Positions 1-7,637 of a DNA stretch of 12,426 nt are shown here, piece after piece. The stretch is from contig DMTA01000192.1 in NCBI GenBank assembly GCA_003454835.1, positions 1 through 12,426 of the forward strand. Direction: 5' to 3'. Source of the DNA: Achromobacter sp. Lineage in GTDB: Bacteria > Pseudomonadota > Gammaproteobacteria > Burkholderiales > Burkholderiaceae_B. The notes below the pieces were generated by a model. The model searched no databases and was not told where the DNA came from. It worked only from the letters and a program-made list of their open reading frames with translations. Position numbers and translations under genes: made by a program. Numbering within the stretch: position 1 is the stretch's first letter; every line of letters starts with the position of its first letter.

Positions 1-1274
1 ACCTGGCCCAAGCCGTGGCCGCGGCGCAGCCCGGCGACACGCTGCGGCTGGCGCCGGGGTCGTACACGGGCGCCATCGTCATCGACAAACCGCTCGTCAT
101 CGAAGGACCGCAGGACCGTTCCGCCATCATCGCCGGCACCCGCGAAGGACGCACGCTGTGGGTGAAGGCCGCGGACGTGTCGCTGCGCAACCTGACAGTC
201 ACGCGCTCGGGGCTTGACCTGCCCGCCATGGACGCAGGCATCTTCCTGGATCGCACCGCGCACCGCGCCGTGGTCGAACACAACGACATCCTGGACAACC
301 TGTTCGGCGTTTACGTATGGGGTCCGCAAGACGCCCTGGTGCGCGGCAACCGCATCGTCGGCAACAAAGAGCTGCGCGTGGCCGAGCGCGGCAACGGAGT
401 GTCGCTGTGGAACACGCCGGGCAGCGCGGTGGTGGACAACGACATCTCCGCCGGCCGCGACGGCGTCTTCGTCAACACCAGCAAGCAGAATCGATTCACC
501 GGCAACCGCTTCCATGACCTGCGCTACGGCGTGCACTACATGTACACGAACGACAGCGAGATCAGCGGCAACGTGTCCACCGGCAACGACATCGGCTACG
601 CCATCATGTATTCGCACCGCCTGGTTGTCACCGGCAACGTGGCGGTGAACAACGTGGAACAGGGGCTGATGATGAACTACGCCAACAACTCCGACATCTC
701 CGGCAACACGGTCGATGGCGCGGGCAAGTGCGTGTTCATCTACAACGCCAACAAGAACCGCTTTGCGGACAACCATTTCTCCAACTGCGACATCGGTATC
801 CACTTCACGGCCGGCTCCGAGGGCAACCGGATCTCGGGCAACGCCTTCATCAACAACCGCAACCAGGTCAAGTACGTGGGCACGCGGGTGATGGAATGGT
901 CGGACAACGGCCGCGGCAACTACTGGAGCGACAACACCGCCTTCGACCTGGACGGCGACGGCATCGCCGACACGGCCTACCGACCGAACGACGTGGTGGA
1001 CCAGTTGCTGTGGCGCGCGCCCGCCGCGCGGATTCTGCTCAATAGCCCCGCCATCTCGGTGGTGCGCTGGGCGCAGTCGCAGTTCCCCGCGATCCTGCCC
1101 GGCGGCGTCATCGACAGCAAGCCGCTGATGAAACCTGTCCGGGAACGGGTCGATTACCGCGGAGCAATGGCCGACGGGAAACCCGCCGCATCGCCTGACA
1201 AAAAAGGCGACGCCAAAGCCAACGCGCCCCACGACGAAAAAACCGGCGCGCATCGCGCCGAGGACGATCAATGA
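1..1274 (+). CDS. nosD: NosD, periplasmic copper-maturation protein of nitrous oxide reductase (5' end missing)
   Basis: NosD is the periplasmic partner of the NosFY ABC transporter and takes part in copper insertion into NosZ (family knowledge). The frame is open from base 3 to the stop at 1272-1274, giving 423 visible residues. The GTG at 15 lies inside the open frame (preceded by Leu-Ala-Gln-Ala) and is not the true start, so the signal peptide and roughly 30 residues are off the left edge. The protein is a right-handed parallel beta-helix of the carbohydrate-binding/sugar-hydrolase type: after the opening QPGDTLRLAPGSY there are many repeats with Asn-rich turns such as ISGN, VTGN, VRGN and ISGNAF, up to about residue 290. 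A WSDNGRGNYWSD segment and a C-terminal domain follow. The last 35 or so residues form a charged, Lys/Asp/Ala-rich tail. The stop overlaps the nosF start (ATGA), indicating translational coupling. Confidence 0.95.
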   Translation, partial: LAQAVAAAQPGDTLRLAPGSYTGAIVIDKPLVIEGPQDRSAIIAGTREGRTLWVKAADVSLRNLTVTRSGLDLPAMDAGIFLDRTAHRAVVEHNDILDNLFGVYVWGPQDALVRGNRIVGNKELRVAERGNGVSLWNTPGSAVVDNDISAGRDGVFVNTSKQNRFTGNRFHDLRYGVHYMYTNDSEISGNVSTGNDIGYAIMYSHRLVVTGNVAVNNVEQGLMMNYANNSDISGNTVDGAGKCVFIYNANKNRFADNHFSNCDIGIHFTAGSEGNRISGNAFINNRNQVKYVGTRVMEWSDNGRGNYWSDNTAFDLDGDGIADTAYRPNDVVDQLLWRAPAARILLNSPAISVVRWAQSQFPAILPGGVIDSKPLMKPVRERVDYRGAMADGKPAASPDKKGDAKANAPHDEKTGAHRAEDDQ

Positions 1275-2176
1275 GCAATCCACTGGTGACGCTTGCGGGC
1301 GTCAGCAAACACTATGGCGCCCACCGGGCCATCAGCGTCCTGGACCTGGACCTGCGCGAAGGCGAATGCGTCGCGCTGGCCGGGCATAACGGCGCTGGAA
1401 AAAGCACCCTCATCAAGCTGATCCTGGGACTGATCCGCCCGACGCATGGCCGCGTCTCGCTGTTCGGCCAGGACGCGCACAGCCCCGCTGCCGCACGCCT
1501 GCGCGACCGCATCGGTTACCTGCCTGAAACGGTGGCGCTGCACCCCGCGATGACCGGCGCCGAAACCCTCGCCTTCTATGCGCGCCTCAAGCGCCAGCCG
1601 CTGTCGCGCAATGCTGAACTACTTGAAAAAGTGGGGATCTCCGGCGCGGCAAACCGCCGCGTGGGCGGCTATTCCAAAGGCATGCGCCAACGGCTGGCGC
1701 TGGCGCAGGCGCTGCTGGGCGCGCCGCGCATCCTGCTCTTCGACGAGCCCACCACCGGCCTGGATCCGGCGTCGCGCCTCAAGTTCTACGAGATCGTGCA
1801 TGAGCTTCGCGCCAGCGGCGCCACCATCCTGCTCAGCACGCACGCCTTGTCTGAACTGGCCGGCCATGCCGACCGCATCGTCGTCATGAAGGCGGGCGTG
1901 AAGATCGCCGACGGCGGAATGTCGGCGCTGCGCCGTGATACCGGCCTGCCGATCCGCATCAGCGTCACGCTCGGGCCAGACGACGCATCCGCCCCACCCT
2001 CCTCGGCCTGGCGCCAGGTCGACGCCGGCCGCTATGAACGGCTGTGCCACGAGTCGGACAAGGTCGAAGCCATCCGCAGCATCGGCGCGATCCGCGCGCC
2101 CATCAGCGACCTGGACATCCAGGTCCCCGGGCTGGACGACATCTACGCCCATCTGCTTGAACGGGAAGACGCATGA
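1271..2176 (+). CDS. nosF: NosF, ABC transporter ATPase for NosZ copper-site assembly
   Basis: Cytoplasmic ATPase that powers the NosDFY complex (301 aa, normal length for the family). All nucleotide-binding motifs are visible: Walker A GHNGAGKST at residues 38-46, a YLPE segment at 83-86 in the Q-loop position, the signature YSKGMRQR at 134-141, Walker B ILLFDEP at 154-160, the D-loop GLDP at 163-166 and the switch His in LLSTHALS at 191. The stretch after about residue 215 is a C-terminal extension typical of ABC-2-type ATPases. The start ATG overlaps the nosD stop and the stop overlaps the nosY start (ATGA in both cases), so D, F and Y are translationally coupled. The match to NosF rather than a generic exporter ATPase rests on the nosD and nosY neighbours. 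Confidence 0.95.
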   Translation: MSNPLVTLAGVSKHYGAHRAISVLDLDLREGECVALAGHNGAGKSTLIKLILGLIRPTHGRVSLFGQDAHSPAAARLRDRIGYLPETVALHPAMTGAETLAFYARLKRQPLSRNAELLEKVGISGAANRRVGGYSKGMRQRLALAQALLGAPRILLFDEPTTGLDPASRLKFYEIVHELRASGATILLSTHALSELAGHADRIVVMKAGVKIADGGMSALRRDTGLPIRISVTLGPDDASAPPSSAWRQVDAGRYERLCHESDKVEAIRSIGAIRAPISDLDIQVPGLDDIYAHLLEREDA

Positions 2177-3003
2177 ACGCCGTAAGCACAATTATCGGCA
2201 AGGAAATCCGCGACGGCCTGCGCAATCGCTGGGTCCTTGCCACATCGCTCCTGCTGGCCGCGCTGGCGCTGGCCCTGGGCCTCTTGGGCAGCGCCCCCAC
2301 CGGCGCGGTCAAGGTCGACCCGCTGACCGTCACGGTGGTCAGCCTGTCCAGCCTGTCCATCTTTCTGGTGCCGCTCATCGCGATGCTGCTGGCCTACGAC
2401 GCCATCGTCGGCGAGGTCGACCGCGGCACCATGGCCCTGCTGCTCAGCTACCCGGTGTCGCGCTGGCAGGTCATCATGGGCAAGTTCGTCGGGCACCTGG
2501 CCATCCTGGCCATCGCGACCGGCGCGGGCTATGGGTCGGCGGGGCTGGCGCTGCAGTGGGTCTATGGCGGCATGGACGCCGGCGCCTGGCGGCCCTTCGC
2601 CATGCTGATCGGCGCCAGCGTGCTGCTGGGCGCCAGCTTTCTGGCAATGGGCTACCTCGTCAGCACGCTGGTGCGCGAACGCGCCACGGCGGCGGGCATC
2701 GCGTTGGGCGTCTGGCTGTTCTTTGTCGTCATCTACGACATGGGCCTCCTGGGCGTGCTGGCCGCGGACCAGGGTCGCCACGTCACGCCGGGCATGCTCA
2801 ATGCGCTGCTGCTGGCCAATCCGTCCGACGTATACCGCCTGCTGAACCTGACCGGGTTCGAGAACATTTCCATGTACGCGGGCATGGCCGGCGTCAGCGA
2901 TCAGGCCCACATGCCCGTGCCGCTGCTGGTGGCCGCGCAATTGCTGTGGATCGCCGTGCCGTTGCTGCTGGCCGCGCTCTGCTTCCGGAGGAAACAGCTA
3001 TGA
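2173..3003 (+). CDS. nosY: NosY, membrane subunit of the NosDFY transporter
   Basis: Inner-membrane permease of the ABC-2 family that forms the channel of NosDFY (276 aa, normal length). Hydrophobic segments are seen at about residues 20-40, 55-76, 105-130, 142-166, 172-197 and 249-270, giving six likely transmembrane helices. The N-terminal amphipathic KEIRDGLRNRW and the loop with EVDRGTMALLLSYPVSR (81-97) are typical coupling elements of the family. The ANPSDVYRLLNL motif at 215-226, before the last helix, is characteristic of NosY. The protein ends in a basic tail (FRRKQL). The gene starts inside the nosF stop. Its own stop overlaps the nosL start by four bases (ATGA at 3000-3003). Confidence 0.93.
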   Translation: MNAVSTIIGKEIRDGLRNRWVLATSLLLAALALALGLLGSAPTGAVKVDPLTVTVVSLSSLSIFLVPLIAMLLAYDAIVGEVDRGTMALLLSYPVSRWQVIMGKFVGHLAILAIATGAGYGSAGLALQWVYGGMDAGAWRPFAMLIGASVLLGASFLAMGYLVSTLVRERATAAGIALGVWLFFVVIYDMGLLGVLAADQGRHVTPGMLNALLLANPSDVYRLLNLTGFENISMYAGMAGVSDQAHMPVPLLVAAQLLWIAVPLLLAALCFRRKQL

Positions 3004-3509
3004 CGCTGAAACGTTGGGCCGCAATGACGGCCTTCTCGGCCATCCTGCTGGCGCTCTCGGCCTGCGGCGGCGATGAGCCCGCCGCGCCGCCCCCCACGCC
3101 CCAGGCCGTCTCCGCCGAGGCCGTCGGCCATTACTGCGGCATGATGCTGCTGGACCATGCGGGACCGAAGGGCCAGATTTTCGTGAAGGGCCGCGCCGCG
3201 CCGGTGTGGTTCTCGTCCATCAAACAGGTCTTCGCCTACACACTGTTGCCCGAAGAACCCAAGGGCCTGGCCGCCATCTACGTCAACGACATGGCGGCCG
3301 CCGGGCCCGATGGCGCGGCGGATCTGAAAGCGTGGGTCGACGCGCGCCAGGCCTTCTACGTCATCAATTCCAGCTTCATTGGCGGCATGGGCGCCGAAGA
3401 CGCCATGCCGTTTTCGGATCAGGTCCGCGCGCAGGCTTTCGCACAGACCCACGGCGGCCGCGTCGTGCGCTTTGCCGACGTGCCGGAGGACTACGTGTTT
3501 GCCCAATAG
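3000..3509 (+). CDS. nosL: NosL, copper(I) chaperone lipoprotein
   Basis: NosL is an outer-membrane-anchored Cu(I) chaperone that hands copper to NosD (family knowledge). The ATG at 3000 overlaps the nosY stop and is preceded by a strong GGAGGAAACAGCT ribosome site, so it is chosen over longer in-frame extensions into nosY. The product is 169 aa. A lipoprotein signal peptide ends in the lipobox LSAC with the acylated Cys at residue 22, followed by an Ala/Pro linker. The copper-site signature YCGMMLLDH is at 45-53 (Cys46, Met48), and a second conserved Met-containing segment GGMGAEDAMPF is at 128-138. VWFSSIKQVFAY at 69-80 and AIYVNDM at 92-98 also fit the family. It is the last gene of the tightly overlapping block. 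Confidence 0.93.
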   Translation: MTLKRWAAMTAFSAILLALSACGGDEPAAPPPTPQAVSAEAVGHYCGMMLLDHAGPKGQIFVKGRAAPVWFSSIKQVFAYTLLPEEPKGLAAIYVNDMAAAGPDGAADLKAWVDARQAFYVINSSFIGGMGAEDAMPFSDQVRAQAFAQTHGGRVVRFADVPEDYVFAQ

Positions 3510-3510
3510 C

Positions 3511-3620
3511 GCCTATTCCATCCGACTTGCCTCATGCAACGCTAGCCTCATGCACGTAGGCCTAATACGCGTAAGCCTGTGCGTCCATGCCTCCTGCACT
3601 CAAGCCTATCGCGCCTTAAT
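3511..3620. repeat. Degenerate 15-bp tandem repeat array in the nosL-nosX gap
   Basis: GCCT recurs at 3511, 3529, 3545, 3560, 3575, 3589, 3604 and 3613, with steps of 18, 16, 15, 15, 14, 15 and 9. Units 3529, 3545 and 3589 agree best, with an approximate consensus GCCTCATGCACGTAA. The array fills nearly the whole space between the nosL stop and the nosX start. It looks like a decayed minisatellite, or a run of weak binding sites. No function can be assigned from sequence. Confidence 0.55.
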
Positions 3621-3634
3621 CAGTTGATATCGCC

Positions 3635-4633
3635 ATGAACTCTCCCGCCCGCCGCCGCTTCCTAGGCATCGTTGCCGCGTCTTCCGCGCTGGCTCTCACT
3701 CCCGGCTTTCTGCGCCGCGCGCAGGCCGCCATCGCGCCGACGCGCTGGCAAGGCGTGGCGCTGGGCGCGGACGCGGAACTGCGGCTCTACCATCCCGACC
3801 GCCGGGCCGCCGAACAGCTCATCGAACGGGCATTGCAGGAACTGCGGCGGCTCGAGGGCGTGTTCAGTCTGTACCGGGACGACAGTGCGCTGTCGATCCT
3901 GAACCGACAGGGATATCTGGCCGATCCGCCCTCGGATCTGGTCCGGTTGCTCAGCGAGAGCAGGCACTACGCGGAATTGACCGGCGGCCTCTTTGACCCG
4001 TCCGTGCAGCCGCTGTGGCGCGTGTACGCGGACCACTTCGCGCAAACCGGCGCATCCCCCGGCGGCCCCGCGCAAAACGATATCGCCCGGGTGTTGAAGT
4101 CCGTGTCGTACAAGAGCATCGAAATCGACCCGCAACGCATTCGCCTGCAGCCCGGCATGGCGCTGACCCTCAACGGCATCGCGCAGGGCTACATCACCGA
4201 CCGCGTGACGGACCTGCTTCGCAACGCCGGCCTGGAACGCGCCCTGGTCGATATGGGCGAGATACGCGGACTGGATACGTCCGCCAACTTGGAAGGCTGG
4301 CGCGTCGGGCTGGCCGACCCCCTGTCACCGGACCAGATCCTGACGCAGGTGCCGATCAGCAATCAGGCGCTTGCCACGTCCGGCGGCTATGGCACGCCGC
4401 TGGATGCCGCGGGACGGTATTCGCATATCTTCGATCCGCACACCGGACGTGCGCGGCCGCTCTACCGCAGCGTGTCGGTCATGGCATCCACGGCGACGGC
4501 GGCGGATGCGCTCTCCACGGCGTTCTCCAACATGCCGCTGGAACGCACCGCGACCCTCGTGCGCCGCCTGGGAGTTCGCGCGTGGATCGTGTTGCCTGAT
4601 GGCGGGCTGATTGCACAGTCCGCCGAGACCTGA
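3635..4633 (+). CDS. nosX: NosX, ApbE-family FMN transferase with Tat signal
   Basis: ApbE-type flavin transferase that attaches FMN covalently to a threonine of the membrane regulator NosR (family role; NosX is the nos-specific version). It has 332 aa. The N-terminus reads PARRRFLG at residues 4-11 followed by a hydrophobic stretch, a twin-arginine export signal, so it acts in the periplasm. ApbE motifs are in order: TGGLFDPSVQPLW at 116-128, NGIAQGYITD at 180-189, the ATSGGYG segment at 247-253, YSHIFDPHTG at 262-271 and the metal-binding ADALSTA at 290-296. The usual Lys of the KGY motif is Gln here (Gln184). The ATG at 3635 gives the complete Tat signal but has no clear Shine-Dalgarno sequence. 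The 125-bp gap after nosL separates it from the overlapping D-F-Y-L block. Confidence 0.92.
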   Translation: MNSPARRRFLGIVAASSALALTPGFLRRAQAAIAPTRWQGVALGADAELRLYHPDRRAAEQLIERALQELRRLEGVFSLYRDDSALSILNRQGYLADPPSDLVRLLSESRHYAELTGGLFDPSVQPLWRVYADHFAQTGASPGGPAQNDIARVLKSVSYKSIEIDPQRIRLQPGMALTLNGIAQGYITDRVTDLLRNAGLERALVDMGEIRGLDTSANLEGWRVGLADPLSPDQILTQVPISNQALATSGGYGTPLDAAGRYSHIFDPHTGRARPLYRSVSVMASTATAADALSTAFSNMPLERTATLVRRLGVRAWIVLPDGGLIAQSAET

Positions 4634-4855
4634 TCGCGCCACGATCGCCACGTCATGGTCTGAAGGGGCCGCGCGGCACGGCTGCCTGCACAAGAGACGC
4701 GCACAGGGATATCGACCCCGGCCAGGCCGATTATTCCTCTCAGCGTAATAAAGAAGTGCACAAGCAGGCTATTCCTCAAAAAAAGGTTCGGTTCCACACT
4801 GGCGGCACGGTTCGGGAATTGTCCCGCTCCGAAAACCCACCCCAAGAGCCGGACC
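4634..4855 (+). other. Intergenic region between nosX and the GST gene (222 bp)
   Basis: Longest gene-free stretch in the window. No clear rho-independent terminator for nosX was seen. It holds three short direct repeat pairs: TGCACAAG at 4687 and 4757, TATTCCTC at 4732 and 4770, and GGTTCGG at 4785 and 4809. It is locally A/T-richer around 4731-4784, including a run of seven A, so it probably carries the promoter of the redox cluster, but no convincing -35/-10 pair could be fixed. Confidence 0.5.
4813..4826. promoter_or_regulatory. Inverted repeat upstream of the GST gene, candidate operator
   Basis: CGGGA-ATTG-TCCCG is a perfect 5-bp inverted repeat with a 4-base centre, ending 29 bp before the GST start codon. 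Its place fits an operator near a transcription start or a small hairpin in the leader. The LysR encoded at 8057 is a plausible but unproven binder. Confidence 0.3.
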
Positions 4856-5473
4856 ATGAAAATCCACCACCACCCGCTGTCGGGCCATTCTCACCGAGCG
4901 GTCCTTTTCGCATCGCTGCTTGGCTTGAATGCCGAACTGGTCGAAGTCGACCTCAAGTCGGGCGCGCACAAGAAGCCCGAATTTCTCGCCCTCAATCCCT
5001 TCGGCCAAGTCCCGGTTCTGGAAGACGACGGCGTTGCCATCTCGGACTCGAATGCCATCCTGGTCTATATGGCCAAGAAATCCGGCCAACGCGCCTGGTT
5101 GCCCGAAGACGCGCGTGGCGCGGCGGCCGTCCAGCGCTGGCTGTCGGTCGCGGCTGGCGAAATCGCCTACGGGCCGGCGGCGGCCCGATTGATCACCGTG
5201 TTCGGGGCCAACTACAACGCCGAAGAGGTCATCGGGCGCGCGCATGCCGTGCTCAACAAGTTGGAAGCGCACCTGGCCGGTCGAGACTGGCTGGCCGGCG
5301 ATCATCCGACCATTGCTGACGTCGCCATCTACAGCTACGTCGCCCGCGCGCCCGAAGGCAACGTCGATCTCTCGGCGTACACCGCGGTCAAGGGTTTTCT
5401 TGGCCGTGTCGAGGCCTTGCCGGGCTTTGTCCCCTTCGTCCAGACGCCGGCCGGACTGACCGCCGACGCGTGA
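4856..5473 (+). CDS. Glutathione S-transferase family protein
   Basis: Soluble two-domain glutathione S-transferase (205 aa, normal length). The thioredoxin-like N-terminal domain begins [16 protein letters not shown], where Ser9 or Ser12 is in the position of the glutathione-activating residue. It contains [11 protein letters not shown] at 47-57 with the cis-Pro after Val, and SDSNAI at 63-68, the glutathione gamma-glutamyl binding motif usually written ESxAI. The helical C-terminal domain carries the N-capping box [12 protein letters not shown] at 150-161 and ends ALPGFVPF. It likely conjugates glutathione to, or reduces, an electrophile; the substrate cannot be read from sequence. Only 59 bp separate its stop from the next gene, a flavin/iron-sulfur oxidoreductase on the same strand, so the two are probably co-transcribed. 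No distinct ribosome site beyond a weak AAGAG was seen. Confidence 0.9.
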   Translation: MKIHHHPLSGHSHRAVLFASLLGLNAELVEVDLKSGAHKKPEFLALNPFGQVPVLEDDGVAISDSNAILVYMAKKSGQRAWLPEDARGAAAVQRWLSVAAGEIAYGPAAARLITVFGANYNAEEVIGRAHAVLNKLEAHLAGRDWLAGDHPTIADVAIYSYVARAPEGNVDLSAYTAVKGFLGRVEALPGFVPFVQTPAGLTADA

Positions 5474-5532
5474 CCGCGGCCTGAGCGCGTACGGTTTGCG
5501 CCGCAGTCCATCCCCAAAAGCGAGAAGCGAAA

Positions 5533-7602
5533 ATGGCCAAGACATCCACCAAGTTGCCCACCTGGCATGAGGGCGAAAAGTTCATCCAGGAAAAGGTCGG
5601 CGTCGCCGAACGAATGGAAGTGGTCGGCCAGCGTGTCGTGCGGGACTACATGCCCGACCAACACCGCGACTTCTACGCACAACTGCCGTTCATCGTGCTG
5701 GGCAGCGTCGACGCCGAGGGGCATGCCTGGGCGACGTTTCTTGAAGGCCGACCCGGCTTCATGTCGTCGCCGACACCAACGTCGCTCGATATCGACGCCC
5801 GACCCGATGCCACGGACCCGGCGGGCCGCGGCATGATCGAAGGCGCCTCGGTCGGCCTGTTGGGCATCGAGATGCACACGCGCCGCCGCAACCGCATGAA
5901 TGGCGTGCTCGCAAGCGGCGAGGAAAACGGCTTCCGGATCGACGTCGACCAGAGTTTCGGAAACTGCCCGCGGTACATCCAGCTTCGCGATTTCACCTTC
6001 GTCCGCGATCCCGGCGCGCCCGCGTCGGCGCAGGTCGAGGAACTGGCGGCCATCGACGCGCAGGCGCGGGCGCTGATCGAAAAGTCAGACGCCTTCTTCG
6101 TCGCGTCCTACGCCGATCGTGAAGATCGCCGTCAGGTCGATGTCTCCCATCGCGGGGGCAAGGCCGGCTTCGTCCGCGTGCACCAGGACGGCACGCTGAC
6201 CATTCCGGATTTCAACGGCAACCTCTTCTTCGCCACGCTCGGCAACATCCTGCTCAACGGCAAGGCGGGACTTCTGTTCGTCGACTTCGAGACGGGCGAC
6301 ATGCTGCAGATGACGGGCGAGGCGGAGGTCATCCTGGACTCTCCCGACATCGCGGCGTTTCAGGGTGCGGAGCGTCTCTGGACGTTCCGCGCGCACAAGA
6401 TCGTCCGCAGACGGGACGGCCTGGCCCTGCGCTGGAAGTTTCAGGAAGGCGGCTGGTCCGAGAGTTCGTTGATGACGGGCGATTGGCCGCAAGCCGACGC
6501 GCGGTTGCGCGCGGCGGAATTTGCAACCCGTTGGCGGCCCTTGAAAGTGCGCAGCGTCGTGCAGGAAAGCGAGTCGATCCGGTCGTTTCATCTGACGCCG
6601 GACGACGGTGCGGGACTGCTGCCGCATCTGGCGGGCCAGCATCTGCCCATCCGGGTCAAGCTCCCGGGATTGGATAAGCCGGTCATACGCACCTACACAC
6701 TGTCGGTCGCGCCGTCGGATGGCCATTACCGCATCAGCGTCAAGCGGGATGGCCAGGTTTCCCAATACCTGCACGACCACCTGCATGAGGGCGACACCAT
6801 CGACGCCCGGGCGCCGGCGGGCAGTTTCACGCTGGACGCGCAGACGAATCGCTCTGCGGTGCTGATGGCAGGCGGTGTCGGCATCACGCCCATGCTGGCG
6901 ATGCTGCGCCATATCGTCTACGAGGGGTTGCGCAAGCAACGCATCCGGCCCACCACGCTGTTTTATGCCGCGCGCGCCAAGCGAGAACGCGCGTTTGATG
7001 ACGAGATTGCCCAGCTGGTTGCCGCCGCAAAAGGTGCAGTCAAAGTCGTTCGGGTCCTCAGCGATATCGCCGATGCCCGGGAAGGCATAGATTACGAGGC
7101 GTCGGGCCGTATCGACATGCCACTGCTCAGCCGGTTTCTTGCCTTTGGCGACTACGAGTTCTACCTCTGCGGCCCCCCGTCGTTCACGCAGGCCATCTAC
7201 GACGGGCTGCGCGGCTACGGCATCGCCGATGAAAGAATTCTCGCCGAGGCGTTCGGACCGGCCTCGTTAAAGCGCACGAATACGCCCCATGCAGATAAGC
7301 CGGCCCGCTTGCCACCGGCCACAGCCTCCGTGCCAATCGCGTTCATGAACTCGCTTAAGGAGGCCCGCTGGACCCCGGCGTCCGGCACGCTGCTTGATCT
7401 CGCAGAGACGCGTGGACTGAATCCTGAATTCAGTTGCCGCGAAGGCAATTGCGGAACGTGCCGCACCAAGCTGATCAAAGGCGCGGCGACCTACGTAAAG
7501 GAACCGACCGCCGAGGTCGGTGAGGATGAGGTTCTCATTTGCTGCGCGGTGCCTGCCATGCCTCAGGGCGACGTCGAGAATCGAATCCAGTTGGCGCTCT
7601 GA
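5533..7602 (+). CDS. PNPOx-like flavin domain fused to FAD/NAD(P)H/2Fe-2S reductase
   Basis: A 689-residue, three-part redox enzyme, probably cytoplasmic (no signal or membrane segment). Residues about 40-310 form a pyridoxamine-5'-phosphate-oxidase-like split-barrel flavin or nucleotide-binding domain, with LPFIVLGSVD at 51-60 and VDVSHRGGKAGFV plus LFFATLGNILLN as typical segments. Residues about 335-570 form a ferredoxin-NADP-reductase module, with the FAD motif RTYTLS at 386-391, the nucleotide motif GGVGITP at 447-453 and CGPP at 546-549. Residues about 600-689 form a plant-type 2Fe-2S ferredoxin domain with Cys635, Cys640, Cys643 and Cys670 or 671. The order FMN/FAD-NAD-2Fe-2S is that of phthalate dioxygenase reductase. 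Electrons from NAD(P)H could thus pass within one chain to the N-terminal flavin domain or to an outside partner. GAGAAG sits 5 bases before the ATG. The substrate is unknown. Confidence 0.88.
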   Translation: MAKTSTKLPTWHEGEKFIQEKVGVAERMEVVGQRVVRDYMPDQHRDFYAQLPFIVLGSVDAEGHAWATFLEGRPGFMSSPTPTSLDIDARPDATDPAGRGMIEGASVGLLGIEMHTRRRNRMNGVLASGEENGFRIDVDQSFGNCPRYIQLRDFTFVRDPGAPASAQVEELAAIDAQARALIEKSDAFFVASYADREDRRQVDVSHRGGKAGFVRVHQDGTLTIPDFNGNLFFATLGNILLNGKAGLLFVDFETGDMLQMTGEAEVILDSPDIAAFQGAERLWTFRAHKIVRRRDGLALRWKFQEGGWSESSLMTGDWPQADARLRAAEFATRWRPLKVRSVVQESESIRSFHLTPDDGAGLLPHLAGQHLPIRVKLPGLDKPVIRTYTLSVAPSDGHYRISVKRDGQVSQYLHDHLHEGDTIDARAPAGSFTLDAQTNRSAVLMAGGVGITPMLAMLRHIVYEGLRKQRIRPTTLFYAARAKRERAFDDEIAQLVAAAKGAVKVVRVLSDIADAREGIDYEASGRIDMPLLSRFLAFGDYEFYLCGPPSFTQAIYDGLRGYGIADERILAEAFGPASLKRTNTPHADKPARLPPATASVPIAFMNSLKEARWTPASGTLLDLAETRGLNPEFSCREGNCGTCRTKLIKGAATYVKEPTAEVGEDEVLICCAVPAMPQGDVENRIQLAL

Positions 7603-7637
7603 CACGTCATCAAACCGAACTCAGGAGCTTGCCCTTG

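Noticed and set aside
2143..2940. Long open frame on the - strand opposite nosY (265 codons)
   Set aside because: Gln/His/Arg/Gly-rich composition typical of the antisense of a GC-rich membrane gene; no ribosome site or recognisable fold; fully covered by nosF and nosY.
1935..2999. In-frame extension of nosL upstream into nosF/nosY
   Set aside because: The upstream part is an Arg/Gly/Pro-rich shadow of nosY; the lipoprotein signal and GGAGG site fix the start at 3000.
3379..3627. Small + strand frame running through the repeat array, with five-residue periodicity
   Set aside because: The periodicity follows from the 15-bp unit; the frame begins inside nosL, and there is no ribosome site or plausible protein.
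3624..3628. TTGAT before nosX as half of an FNR/NNR box
   Set aside because: The second half ATCAA is absent at the required spacing (TTGAT is followed by ATCGCCATG).
4719..4729. CGGCC-A-GGCCG as a nosX terminator
   Set aside because: A one-base loop cannot form a hairpin and no T-tract follows.
6085..6939. Open frame of 284 codons on the - strand inside the PNPOx-reductase gene
   Set aside because: Composition of a GC-rich shadow and no recognisable motif, against a clear multi-domain enzyme on the + strand.
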